Below, piece by piece: positions 52,501-60,796 of a stretch of DNA of 64,000 nt. The stretch spans positions 2,083,501 to 2,147,500 of the forward strand of contig NZ_CP022985.1 of the NCBI RefSeq assembly GCF_003425985.1, read 5' to 3'. The position numbers and the translations under genes were made by a program. The DNA comes from Mariniflexile sp. TRM1-10. GTDB lineage: Bacteria > Bacteroidota > Bacteroidia > Flavobacteriales > Flavobacteriaceae. The first letter of the stretch is position 1; each line of letters opens with the position of its first letter. The notes under the pieces were generated by a model, which made no database searches, had not been told where the DNA came from, and saw only the letters and a list, made by a program, of their open reading frames with translations.

Positions 52501-52589
52501 AAGATTTTATTGGACTAATAAAACCATAAAAGAAGTAGATTATAATGCTAATGTTATAGCTGGCTTAAAAGAAACTGAAATTCAATAGA
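52501..52589 (+). pseudogene. 3' fragment of MORN-like gene
   Basis: It encodes FYWTNKTIKEVDYNANVIAGL then KETEIQ and stop, matching the last 27 residues of the MORN-like gene at 50763-51098 with few changes. There is no start codon. It lies inside the second copy of the 200-bp direct repeat. Confidence 0.75.
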
Positions 52590-52702
52590 GTCACGTTTTT
52601 TTTGATCAATAACTAAAAAAGAAAAGCATCCCGATTCGGGATGCTTTTTTTCTTTATATTATTTTTTCTCTACTAGAGAATAATTAGTTTTTAGAAATTT
52701 TA
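52502..52702. repeat. Direct repeat copy 2
   Basis: Second copy of the segment at 51012-51207. It contains the 3' fragment of the MORN-like gene, a terminator and the last codons of the beta-helix lipoprotein gene (SKISKN end, as in the T9SS gene). Confidence 0.75.
52622..52651. terminator. Bidirectional terminator
   Basis: A stem AAAAGCATCCCGA / TCGGGATGCTTTT with a T7 tail. It is the homologue of the terminator at 51134. Confidence 0.9.
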
Positions 52703-53796
52703 GAAGCCCAAGATGGTAAAGTTGCACCGCTACCAGCTCCTGTTTCGGATGAAACATAATCAGTAGTAAGGTTGTTGGCTGCAACAAAGTCTATGCCGTT
52801 TACTTTAAAGTCTCCAGCAGCAATTCTTGCAGTAGCCCCAGTGCCAGAATCTAACTTAGCAAATGTATCAATACCTGAAACAAATAAATTAGTGTAAGTT
52901 TGTTTTCCACCACCTTCTTTAAAGTTTACCGCTTGTTCACCAGCCGTAAATTTAGCATCGGCACCTTTTACAATAGAGACGTTTATCAATTTTGCATCAG
53001 TCATTGGAGTAGCAATGTCATTTCCCGCATTATTAGAACCTTCAATACCAGCTTTAGTAATACCAGAAATGTAAACATTAGTAATTGTACCTTGGTAACC
53101 ATCGGCAAAATCTAAAGAATCATCATACGCATTTATAATTACTAAATTAGAAGCGTTTGCTGCACCGCCAAAAAACTCGATACCATCATCACCACTTTCA
53201 TAGGCGTAAATGTTAGATATTTCTGTTCCGCTTCCTACACCAAAGAAAGAAACGCCATTAAACTCTTTATCAGATGAAAATTTAGCACCGGTATATTCAA
53301 TTCTTAAGAAGTTGATTTTTCCAGAAGAATCTGCATTATTGTTTCCTCCGAAGCTTAAACCACCTACTTCAGATGTACCATTGTCACCAGTGTTTACTTT
53401 GGCATCTCCACAAATTACTAATCCACCCCAATCACTTTCTTTCGGCTCCGCTTTACCAGAAGTCATCACTACTGCGTTATTAGCTTCACCATTAATATTA
53501 ATAGTTGCACCTCTTTCAACACCTATGTACAATGAAGTATTAGGAGCAGTAGCGCTAGTTTTAATAGTCGTTCCTGCAGGAATGGTTAATGTAGCTCCAG
53601 ACTTTACTATTAAACCACCTGTTAATGTATACGTTTGAGACGGATCTAAAGTTACAGTGCCATCGTTAATGTTTCCTTTTAAATCATCTACCTTTAACTC
53701 AAAAGTGCTTTTTGGAGTTGTTGGCTTGTCATCATCACTACAACTTGTAAAAGCTAGTGTTGCGATTGCTGCTATTGCTAAAATTGATTTTTTCAT
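52684..53796 (-). CDS. Beta-helix lipoprotein downstream of TonB receptor
   Basis: A 370-residue lipoprotein from the ATG at 53796 (MKKSILAIAAIATLAFTSCSDDD; Cys19 is lipidated). The frame is open to a TTG at 53841. The body is a parallel beta-helix of the kind seen in many Bacteroidetes lipoproteins (GGLIVKSGATLTIPAGTTIKTS, LVICGDAKVN, EFNGVSFFGVGSGTEISNIYAYESGDDGIEFFGG). These are often mis-annotated as multidrug transporters. It lies downstream of the TonB receptor and within the phosphate block, so it may be its surface partner. Function unknown. Confidence 0.83.
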   Translation of the reverse strand: MKKSILAIAAIATLAFTSCSDDDKPTTPKSTFELKVDDLKGNINDGTVTLDPSQTYTLTGGLIVKSGATLTIPAGTTIKTSATAPNTSLYIGVERGATININGEANNAVVMTSGKAEPKESDWGGLVICGDAKVNTGDNGTSEVGGLSFGGNNNADSSGKINFLRIEYTGAKFSSDKEFNGVSFFGVGSGTEISNIYAYESGDDGIEFFGGAANASNLVIINAYDDSLDFADGYQGTITNVYISGITKAGIEGSNNAGNDIATPMTDAKLINVSIVKGADAKFTAGEQAVNFKEGGGKQTYTNLFVSGIDTFAKLDSGTGATARIAAGDFKVNGIDFVAANNLTTDYVSSETGAGSGATLPSWASKISKN

Positions 53797-53942
53797 TTTG
53801 AATATTTTTTGTTTTATTTTATGCTGCAAAGAAAGCCACAAACTGTTTTTTATTGGTTAAGCCTGCATTACCTTGTTGTTAAGTATTTCTGGTTAAGTCT
53901 TGTATTAGTTAACATAAAATTTACATAACGTATTATAAAAGT

Positions 53943-53977
53943 AAAAGGTGATTAACAAACTGATAATCACCTTTTTT
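53943..53977. terminator. Terminator of TonB receptor gene
   Basis: A stem AAAAGGTGATTA / TAATCACCTTTT with a 9-nt loop; T-rich on both sides. It lies 20 bp after the receptor stop. Confidence 0.8.
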
Positions 53978-53997
53978 GAACTAAAAGGATTGTCTTT

Positions 53998-56775
53998 TTA
54001 AAACTTGTATTCCAAAGATATTTTAAAATTAGAACCGATTTTGTATGAGCTTACTAAAACATCTGATGTTGTACTTCCAGGTACTTTGCTTTGTTCCAAT
54101 ATACGTTTGTAGGTTGGGTCTAAAATGTTTTTATAAGATACGCCCAATTTTAAATTTTTAGTTAAGCTAGATTTAAGATTAAAGTCTAAGCGGTTGATAG
54201 ATTTGTCAACCATGTTACCTTTGCTTTGTGTTCCAATTACGGCTAATTTATCTGAAAAATAAGCATATGATAAGGTAGCTGAAATATCTTTGTTATTCGC
54301 AAACTCTTTTAATAATGTTATATCGGCATTAGCTAAAACATCAGAAGCTCCAGATAATTTGGCTTCATCAAAAGTAAAATTAGCTCCAAAACCGTTTTCT
54401 TCAAATACTTTATCTTTATCCAAATCTTGAGTATGGTTAATATAAGAACCGTTAATTCCAAAAGATAATTTATCTTTCAAATCGTTTTCTTTTTCAATTT
54501 CAAAAATGTTTTTTCTTAATTCTAACTCAACCCCCAAAGCAATTGCTCTTTCGCCTGTATTGGCATAAGTGATATTTCCTGAAGATGAGTTGGTAAACAT
54601 TTCGTTTATTGGATTTTGGATTAATTTTCCAAATGCCGTAACAGAAACCAATTCGCCATTACTTGGGAAATATTCCCAGCCTAAGTCGGCATTGTAATTA
54701 GTTGATGCATATAAGTTAGGATTTCCTTCGTAATCTTGGGTTACCTCTTGGAACAATAATTTTACTTTTTCTTTAAACTGAGGCAGTGTATAGGTTTTGC
54801 TAGCAGCAAACTTTAAATTTTGGTTGTCGTTTAACTTGTATTTGGCCGTTAAGCTAGGTAAAAAGTTAACAGGAGAATAGTTTGAATTATCACCGCTAGG
54901 AACCAACGAAGTTTCAAAATAAACGTTTTGCTCTAATTGTTCAAATCTAACACCAACAATAGCCGATAATTTTTCAGTTACATTGTATTGCAATGTTCCA
55001 TATACCGCATGCACATCTAAATTACCTGTGTAAAGTTGAGGTATTACACTTGATCTGTCACCTGTTGATGTATTGAAATTTGACGAATTTAAATAGGTGT
55101 CTACATCATGAATACCGTTTGCAGGGAATGTAATTTTGTTTGCCACTGGGAAAAAACCATACTGTTGTGAATCAAAATCAATATCTTTCATTTTACCAGA
55201 GTACCCTAATGTTACTTTTCCATTAAACTCATCGTCAACATTTTTGTTGAAATTATAGGATACGGAAGCATTTGCAGACAATTCATTTTCTTCTAACTCT
55301 TGAAAATAACGATGGTTATGAATACTAGAGTCTGTAAAGAATGTATAGTTTGAAGAACCATCACGAGCAGGAACAAAAGTGTTTTGCATTCGGTCTGGAA
55401 TGACATTGTTCAATATACTGTACCCAACAGCCCAATTAGCTTGCCATTGCTCGTTAAATTCGTGGCTGCCTAATAATTGATTTACAAATAATTGTGTTTT
55501 ATCGAAAGTGCCACGCTTTATAAAACCAGAAATATCACCAACTCCTGGAGCTCCACCATCAAAGTTTTGGTTAGTACCTTCGTATTCACTATAATCTTGA
55601 GAGCTAGAGTTTAAAAATAGGGATGTAAATAGAACAGCGTTTTGATTGTTAATTTTATAATCGGCAGAACCCATTACTGTAGTATTGGTATTATGCTTGT
55701 AAGACTTTTTGTAGAAGTCTGAATTAATAGTTCCTTGAGCTGTAATGCTACCTCTATCAAATCCCTCTATATATTTGTTCTCAGCATCAAACGATGCAGT
55801 AATAAAAGTGCTTAAACTACTTTCATTGCCTATGCTGAATTTTTTTCCGCCAGACAATGCATAACTGTTGTTAAAAATGTTTTTAGTGCTTTGTCTATCC
55901 CAGCTTGTTGCATAATTGTAAGGTAATAAAGGGTTGCTTGGTGCTTTCCCAGAATCGAAACCCAAATATGAAGGGCCGTCTTGTAGGTAAAAATCATCTA
56001 CTTTTAAAACATTGGTATTAGCTCCTAAACCAACACCTAAAATGACATAAGGCGAACCAGAGAACTTTTTGGATACAATATCAATATTGGCACCACCAAA
56101 ATCGGCATAGTTTTGAGATTCAAACGTTTTGCTAATGCCTACATATTCAACAATGTCGGTAGTGAAAATATCTAAAACAATGTTTTTATTTGAAGGATTA
56201 TTAGATGGTAATGGTAATCCGTTTAGAGTTGTAATGTTATAACGGTCTCCCAAGCCTCTTACAAATATATTCCCAGAACCTTCTTGTTTAGAAATACCAC
56301 TTACTTTGGTTACAGCAGTCGCAACATCGCTAACACCTTTCCTTGAAAGTTCGTCAGCACCAATAGATGCTTTAAAAGCAACGGCTTTCTTTTGTTCCAA
56401 CAACAAAGCTGTTTCGCTTTCTCTTTTGGTAGTAGTTGTAATTACAACTTCCGATAAAGACGCAGCACTTGCGCCCATGGGTACATTAACTTCAGTTACT
56501 TTGTTTGCAAGAACGGTTACAGGTATTTGTTGTGTTTCGTAACCTACGAAACTAAATATAAAGGTATATGCACCAGGTCTTAAATTTTCAATACTGTACA
56601 AACCATCAAAGTCTGATGTGGTTCCTTTGGTAGTTCCTTTTATTAATACGTTGGCGAAAGCCAAAGGTTCGTTATTATATTCTTTATCGGTTAGTTTACC
56701 AACCACAGAACCAGTATTTTGGCTGTATGAAATTGTTGCCGTAAATAGCAGTAACAATAGGGTTAATTTTTTCAT
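53998..56775 (-). CDS. TonB-dependent receptor
   Basis: A 925-residue outer-membrane receptor from the ATG at 56775 (signal peptide MKKLTLLLLLFTATISYS; the frame is open to a TTG at 56814). Domains: carboxypeptidase-regulatory-like domain (about 22-105, GSVVGKLTDKEYNNEPLAFANVLIKGT), plug (about 130-240, GISKQEGSGNIFVRGLGDRYNITTLNG), and a 22-strand barrel ending ...NFKISLEYKF with the terminal Phe. No SusD gene follows, so it is not a polysaccharide-utilisation receptor. Location and the Pho-box-like promoter suggest that it takes up phosphate-containing compounds; this is inference. Confidence 0.93.
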   Translation of the reverse strand: MKKLTLLLLLFTATISYSQNTGSVVGKLTDKEYNNEPLAFANVLIKGTTKGTTSDFDGLYSIENLRPGAYTFIFSFVGYETQQIPVTVLANKVTEVNVPMGASAASLSEVVITTTTKRESETALLLEQKKAVAFKASIGADELSRKGVSDVATAVTKVSGISKQEGSGNIFVRGLGDRYNITTLNGLPLPSNNPSNKNIVLDIFTTDIVEYVGISKTFESQNYADFGGANIDIVSKKFSGSPYVILGVGLGANTNVLKVDDFYLQDGPSYLGFDSGKAPSNPLLPYNYATSWDRQSTKNIFNNSYALSGGKKFSIGNESSLSTFITASFDAENKYIEGFDRGSITAQGTINSDFYKKSYKHNTNTTVMGSADYKINNQNAVLFTSLFLNSSSQDYSEYEGTNQNFDGGAPGVGDISGFIKRGTFDKTQLFVNQLLGSHEFNEQWQANWAVGYSILNNVIPDRMQNTFVPARDGSSNYTFFTDSSIHNHRYFQELEENELSANASVSYNFNKNVDDEFNGKVTLGYSGKMKDIDFDSQQYGFFPVANKITFPANGIHDVDTYLNSSNFNTSTGDRSSVIPQLYTGNLDVHAVYGTLQYNVTEKLSAIVGVRFEQLEQNVYFETSLVPSGDNSNYSPVNFLPSLTAKYKLNDNQNLKFAASKTYTLPQFKEKVKLLFQEVTQDYEGNPNLYASTNYNADLGWEYFPSNGELVSVTAFGKLIQNPINEMFTNSSSGNITYANTGERAIALGVELELRKNIFEIEKENDLKDKLSFGINGSYINHTQDLDKDKVFEENGFGANFTFDEAKLSGASDVLANADITLLKEFANNKDISATLSYAYFSDKLAVIGTQSKGNMVDKSINRLDFNLKSSLTKNLKLGVSYKNILDPTYKRILEQSKVPGSTTSDVLVSSYKIGSNFKISLEYKF

Positions 56776-56824
56776 TCTTTTAGTTTTTATCTTGGTGCAA
56801 AGAACGAAACACAAAATGAATAGG

Positions 56825-56879
56825 ATGTTATGAGTAGGTTAAACAACGGTAACAAAAGGGTTATGTTAATGTTACCGAA
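56825..56879 (-). promoter_or_regulatory. Pho-box-like promoter of TonB receptor
   Basis: On the plus strand the units ATGTTATGAGT (56825), GGGTTATGTTA (56858) and ATGTTACCGAA (56869) all fall on one 11-bp lattice. TTAAACAACGGT (56839-56850) stands 18 bp from ATGTTACCGAAT; the same two blocks at the same distance occur at 57493-57534. Confidence 0.55.
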
Positions 56880-56985
56880 TCGTTGATTTCTAAACATTAG
56901 TTTAACATTGATTTTTTTGAAAGCATAGAAAGAAGCTGAAAACAAAACATATAAAGAACACATCTTGCTTAAAAAGAAAAAAATC

Positions 56986-57019
56986 CATCCTTTTTTGAAT
57001 AGATATAAGAAGAAGGATG
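56986..57019 (-). terminator. Hairpin terminator after stand-alone regulatory-like domain gene
   Basis: On the minus strand CATCCTT / AAGGATG with a 20-nt loop and a long T-rich tail (TTTTTTTCTTTTT), about 24 bp after the stop. Confidence 0.6.
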
Positions 57020-57042
57020 CTTTTAAATAATGAATTGCTATA

Positions 57043-57429
57043 TTAATTTAATACAGCAGCCGATTTGTCATCTTTTTGTGCGACGCTAGTAAGCAATGCT
57101 AGCTCACTTAATGAAATGGTACTTGCCGCAAGGGATAATTTTATTTCTGCAGGTTTTAATGCATCAACATGCACCTTAATTTCTTGTGTTTCGTAACCGG
57201 CAAAACTGCAAACTAGCGTGTAATCACCAGCTTCCAGGTTTTCAATAATAAACATACCGGTTAAATCGGTGTTTGAATTTATGGCAGTGCCTTTAACTGA
57301 AACATTAGCGAGTACTAACGGTGCATTATTTAATTCATTATCCATGATTTTACCAATAATTAAGCCTGTGTTTTGCCCAAAGGAAGTAGCGGTAAGTAAA
57401 AAAAGAGATAAATAAATTAAACGTTTCAT
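57043..57429 (-). CDS. Stand-alone carboxypeptidase-regulatory-like domain protein
   Basis: A 128-residue secreted protein: signal peptide MKRLIYLSLFLLTATSFGQ and one carboxypeptidase-regulatory-like (Ig-like) domain, IGKIMDNELNNAPLVLANVSVKGT...GYETQEIKVHVDALKPAEIKLSL. It is a clear paralogue of the first 125 residues of the TonB receptor just downstream (same N-T-G-[SL] start, GYETQ[QE]I, [IL]SL/SEL end) but has no plug or barrel. Its promoter is also homologous to the receptor's. It could be a decoy, a helper in the plug cycle, or a decayed receptor that kept its N-terminus. Confidence 0.82.
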   Translation of the reverse strand: MKRLIYLSLFLLTATSFGQNTGLIIGKIMDNELNNAPLVLANVSVKGTAINSNTDLTGMFIIENLEAGDYTLVCSFAGYETQEIKVHVDALKPAEIKLSLAASTISLSELALLTSVAQKDDKSAAVLN

Positions 57430-57470
57430 AATACGATTGTAATCAACAATGCAAAAAAAGCGATTCTAAT

Positions 57471-57533
57471 CAAATAGTATGTTATCTAAACATTAAACAA
57501 CGGTCATTATAATGTTATCCTAATGTTACCGAA
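57471..57533 (-). promoter_or_regulatory. Pho-box-like promoter of stand-alone domain gene
   Basis: Units ATGTTATCTAA (57479), ATGTTATCCTA (57512) and ATGTTACCGAA (57523) lie on one 11-bp lattice (plus strand). On the minus strand a TACTATTTG -7-like box (57479-57471) is preceded after 18 nt by TTG, 42-50 nt before the ATG. Confidence 0.55.
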
Positions 57534-57642
57534 TTTTCAATTTTAGTTTTGTTGAATTTAGTTGAAAAATATTTCCTTTAAAAACATGATAAGTTTAACC
57601 CATTGGGTACAATTACTTTGGTAATGCTAATTTTATATTCAT

Positions 57643-57789
57643 TGTCACATGGAGCCTGTCGAAGTCTTTTAGCTATTTCTTACTTCATATAGCTTCGACA
57701 AGCTTGACAAACCATTTTAATACCAATCCTCTGTCAGACAGCCTGTCGAAATGTGCTTTTTAAGGTCTTCGACTGCGCTCAGACTGACA
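57643..57789. repeat. Dispersed GTCGAAG/CTTCGAC repeat
   Basis: It begins TGTCACATGGAGCCTGTCGAAG and ends CTTCGACTGCGCTCAGACTGACA. In between are more GTCGAAG / CTTCGAC inverted arms. The GC content is clearly above the surroundings. This kind of sequence is scattered in many flavobacterial genomes. No ORF. Confidence 0.65.
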
Positions 57790-57857
57790 CTTGAGAACCT
57801 AAATTGTAATCAAAATTCATTCTAGATTAAATTTTCTTATTTACACCTAACGGATTA

Positions 57858-58017
57858 AGAAACTGTTTAAATTTTATCTAAAAGCCATTTTTTGTTTCTT
57901 TTTGACCTATATTTCGTTGGATTTTTTCTAATAGCTCTGCTATTAAAAAAAAATCAGCCTCATCTGACCCAAGAATAATTCAAAAAAGCATCAATAGACA
58001 AAACTTAAACAGTTTCT
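57858..58017. repeat. 160-bp palindromic repeat, family A long form
   Basis: It begins AGAAACTGTTTAAATTTTATC and ends CAAAACTTAAACAGTTTCT. The 14-bp outer ends are inverted copies. The interior has its own hairpin around AATAGCTCTGCTATT with T6/A9 runs. The short 56-bp copies at 16329 and 41964 are made of its two ends alone, in the opposite orientation. It lies just upstream of dgt. Confidence 0.75.
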
Positions 58018-58065
58018 AAGTTTAAAGAAATTCTTTATTATCTTGCCAATGCTTAAAATTTAACA

Positions 58066-59406
58066 ATGAACTGGGAACAATTACTATCCTTAAAACGCTT
58101 TGGCGATACCAACAAACGCATTAGAAAAGAACAAGACGAAACCCGTTTAGGCTTTGAAGTAGATTATGACCGCGTGATTTTTTCTTCAGAATTCAGAAGT
58201 TTACAAGATAAAACCCAAGTAATTCCCTTATCTCAAACCGATTTTGTGCACACCCGTTTAACCCACAGCTTGGAAGTTAGTGTGGTGGGGCGTTCTTTGG
58301 GGCGATTGGTTGGTAAAAAATTACTGGAAAAACATCCCCATTTACAAAATGTCCATGGCTACCAAGCCAACGATTTTGGTGCCATTGTAGCTGCCGCAGC
58401 CTTAGCACATGATATTGGAAACCCGCCGTTTGGACATTCGGGTGAAAAAGCGATAGGCGAATTTTTTAAAACCGGCGCAGGCAGTAACTATAAAAGCCAA
58501 CTGACTCTGAAAGAATATCAAGATTTATGCGATTTTGAAGGCAATGCCAACGGATTTAAAATTCTAACCGAGAGTAGAGCTGGAAGAAGTGGCGGTTTAC
58601 GTTTAAGTTATGCGACTTTGGGCGCTTTTACCAAATACCCCAAAGAGTCACTTCCCAAAAAACCAACAACTCATATTGCCGACAAAAAATATGGTTTTTT
58701 TCAAAGTGAAAAAGACGCTTTTGTGGATATCGCATCCGAATTGGGTTTGATAAAACGAAGCCATAAAGACTTAAGTTTTTCACGTCATCCACTTGCTTTT
58801 TTAGTGGAAGCTGCCGACGACATTTGTTATACCATCATCGATTTTGAAGATGGTATCAATCTAGGTCTCATCCAAGAAGAATTTGCTCTGGAATACCTTA
58901 TAAATTTAGTGCGGGATAGAATTAAAACCGAAAACTACTATGCCCTAACCAATAAGGAAGACCGCGTGAGTTATTTGCGGGCCTTGGCGATTGGCACTTT
59001 AATTGACGAGGCTGTAACTATTTTCATGAAACATGAAGAAGCTATTTTAAATGGCGACTTTGATTGTGCTTTGTTGGATAAAAGCAAATACGACGCACAA
59101 ATAAAAGATATTATTAAAATCAGTATTGAAAACATCTACCAATCCACCGAGGTGGTCGATAAAGAAATTGCAGGGTATGGTGTTATAAATACGCTCTTAA
59201 CCACCTATACAAACGCCATAAACAATATATATGATGGAACTGCTTCAAATTACGACAAACTTATTTTTAAAAGCCTTCCAAAAACCATAAACATAGAAAG
59301 TTCTAGTTTGTACCAACGTTTGTCCAGTGTATGTTTTTATGTGTCCTTACTTTCAGATAGTAAAGCCATTTTGGAATACAAAAAAATAAAAGGATTTGAA
59401 TTTTAA
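58066..59406 (+). CDS. dgt: Deoxyguanosinetriphosphate triphosphohydrolase family protein
   Basis: A 446-residue HD-domain enzyme that splits dNTP (dGTP) to nucleoside and triphosphate. Motifs: FRSLQDKTQVIPL, THSLEVSVVGRSLG with the first His, AHDIGNPPFGHSGEKAI with the HD pair, LVEAADDICYTIIDFEDG with the last Asp, and the SxxxYP/FSRHPLAF region. Besides nucleotide control, dGTPases can limit phage growth by lowering dNTP pools. It has a family-A repeat close upstream. Confidence 0.92.
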   Translation: MNWEQLLSLKRFGDTNKRIRKEQDETRLGFEVDYDRVIFSSEFRSLQDKTQVIPLSQTDFVHTRLTHSLEVSVVGRSLGRLVGKKLLEKHPHLQNVHGYQANDFGAIVAAAALAHDIGNPPFGHSGEKAIGEFFKTGAGSNYKSQLTLKEYQDLCDFEGNANGFKILTESRAGRSGGLRLSYATLGAFTKYPKESLPKKPTTHIADKKYGFFQSEKDAFVDIASELGLIKRSHKDLSFSRHPLAFLVEAADDICYTIIDFEDGINLGLIQEEFALEYLINLVRDRIKTENYYALTNKEDRVSYLRALAIGTLIDEAVTIFMKHEEAILNGDFDCALLDKSKYDAQIKDIIKISIENIYQSTEVVDKEIAGYGVINTLLTTYTNAINNIYDGTASNYDKLIFKSLPKTINIESSSLYQRLSSVCFYVSLLSDSKAILEYKKIKGFEF

Positions 59407-59462
59407 ATAAGCGCACGCTACCTCTAAGCTCCCGCTTAGTGGCGTCAAGAGTGAGAAAAGTG

Positions 59463-59502
59463 AAGCTTTTACATCCTAAATATTATAGGTGTAAAAGCTT
59501 TT
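59463..59502 (+). terminator. Hairpin after dgt
   Basis: An 11-bp stem AAGCTTTTACA / TGTAAAAGCTT with an inner CCTA/TAGG pair, followed by TTCG. It may be the dgt terminator, or a palindrome that belonged to the REP-transposase remnant next to it. Confidence 0.65.
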
Positions 59503-59516
59503 CGTATTTTAGATTT

Positions 59517-59672
59517 ATGAGCAGAAACTATAAATTCCATAATAAGTCGGGGTTGTACTTCGTGTCGTTTGCTACGGTATATTGGTTGGATGTTTTTTAC
59601 AAGACAAATTTATTTTGATGTATTAGTAGAAAATATAAACTATTGCAGAGCAAAAAAGGGGCATGGAGTTGT
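59517..59672 (+). pseudogene. REP-associated tyrosine transposase remnant
   Basis: The ATG frame MSRNYKFHNKSGLYFVSFATVY, then WLDVFYKTNLF and a stop, is the typical N-terminus of flavobacterial IS200-like/REP-associated (Y1_Tnp) transposases. After a frameshift a second piece reads FDVLVENINYCRAKKGHGVVIH. The remainder (with the catalytic HxH and Tyr) is missing up to the Fic gene. It is therefore a decayed gene. Confidence 0.75.
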
Positions 59673-59755
59673 TATTCATACTCTTGCCGTTACTAAGCAG
59701 GGTTCAACAGTAGTGGGGGACTGCTAGTGGTGTTGTAGCTCGTTTTTTTATCTTT

Positions 59756-60796
59756 TTAAAAATATGTATTGACTGCAAATTCAAATTGATTTATAAATAT
59801 CTCTTTAAATGCCGTTATGTTATTTTGTTCGTAAAACAACAACATTGCTTTTTTATATTCAACGGAATCAACCGTTCTGAACGAAATTGGACAATAGTTG
59901 TTGTTCATCAAAATGGCATTACTTACAATTCTTGCTGTCCTTTTATTCCCATCAACGAAAGGCTGGATATATGAAATTAGCACTAAAGTCAAAAGTGCTT
60001 TTTCGAAAATATTATTTTTATTGTTTACCAAATGGCACATATTTAATAATGTTTCCCTGATTTGAAATTCATTATCCAACGGGCGATAATTTGTTCCTGA
60101 AATACCTACTCTTCTTTTTCGAATGTTTCTGTCAATGGCTAGTTCTTTAATTAAAATACTATGAATATCTTCAATTTTTGAAACTGTTAAGGGGATTAAA
60201 TAATCCGGATTTTCGATGATAAAATCAATGGCATCCTTATGATTTAAAAGCATTGTTGCTTCTTCTTTTGTTTTACCTGAAGCCGTTTCTTTATCTTTAA
60301 GTAAGCGTTCTGTTTCGAGAAGAGAATAGGTGTTTCCTTCAATTTGAGATGATTTCCAGCTCAAATCAATAGCTAGCCTTTCCAGTTCTTTTTTGTATTC
60401 AAATTCTGAAAGTTGAGAAAAGTTATGTTTATAAGTTTTTTGAAGTTCTTCTAATTTGTTAAATTCAATTTCAGTAAACAGATTTGCTTTTCCAAGGGTT
60501 TCAGTTATTAAATCGAGATTAAAATTTTCTTTAATTATTCTTTCGTCAATTTCTTTTTTATAATAATCTTCAATATTAATTGGCTGAAGCAGTTCAAAAG
60601 CAGGGGAAATAATATACCTTGTACCTTTTCCTTGTCCAATTTTAGAAATTAAATTTTCGGAAGTTAAATTTGTTAAGATTCTTTTTACAGTAGCATAGCT
60701 AATTGGAATTGAAATTCCTTCATGAATTTCTTTTGAAGAGCATTCCTGATTTTTTAAAATGAAATTGAGTATTTCGGAGTTTCTATTGTCTTTCAT
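59756..60796 (-). CDS. Fic family protein with Gln in place of the catalytic His
   Basis: A 346-residue protein: winged-helix domain (1-60, ILNFILKNQECSSKEIHEGI...TVKRILTNLTSENLISKIGQGKGTRY), then the Fic fold. The inhibitory helix motif (S/T)xxxE(G/N) is seen as S149-E153-G154 (SSQIEGN). The active-site motif HPFx(D/E)GNxR is present as Q278-P-F-V-D-G-N-K-R286 (SYIQPFVDGNKRTAR), with Gln in place of the catalytic His. AMPylation in the usual way is then unlikely; the rest of the nucleotide-binding motif is intact. I recall close homologues with the same Gln, so it may be a genuine sub-family. It has no adjacent antitoxin gene. Confidence 0.85.
   Translation of the reverse strand: MKDNRNSEILNFILKNQECSSKEIHEGISIPISYATVKRILTNLTSENLISKIGQGKGTRYIISPAFELLQPINIEDYYKKEIDERIIKENFNLDLITETLGKANLFTEIEFNKLEELQKTYKHNFSQLSEFEYKKELERLAIDLSWKSSQIEGNTYSLLETERLLKDKETASGKTKEEATMLLNHKDAIDFIIENPDYLIPLTVSKIEDIHSILIKELAIDRNIRKRRVGISGTNYRPLDNEFQIRETLLNMCHLVNNKNNIFEKALLTLVLISYIQPFVDGNKRTARIVSNAILMNNNYCPISFRTVDSVEYKKAMLLFYEQNNITAFKEIFINQFEFAVNTYF

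Noticed and set aside
52684..53796. Multidrug transporter (common automatic annotation for this family)
   Set aside because: It is a lipoprotein with a beta-helix body and no membrane helices apart from the signal peptide.
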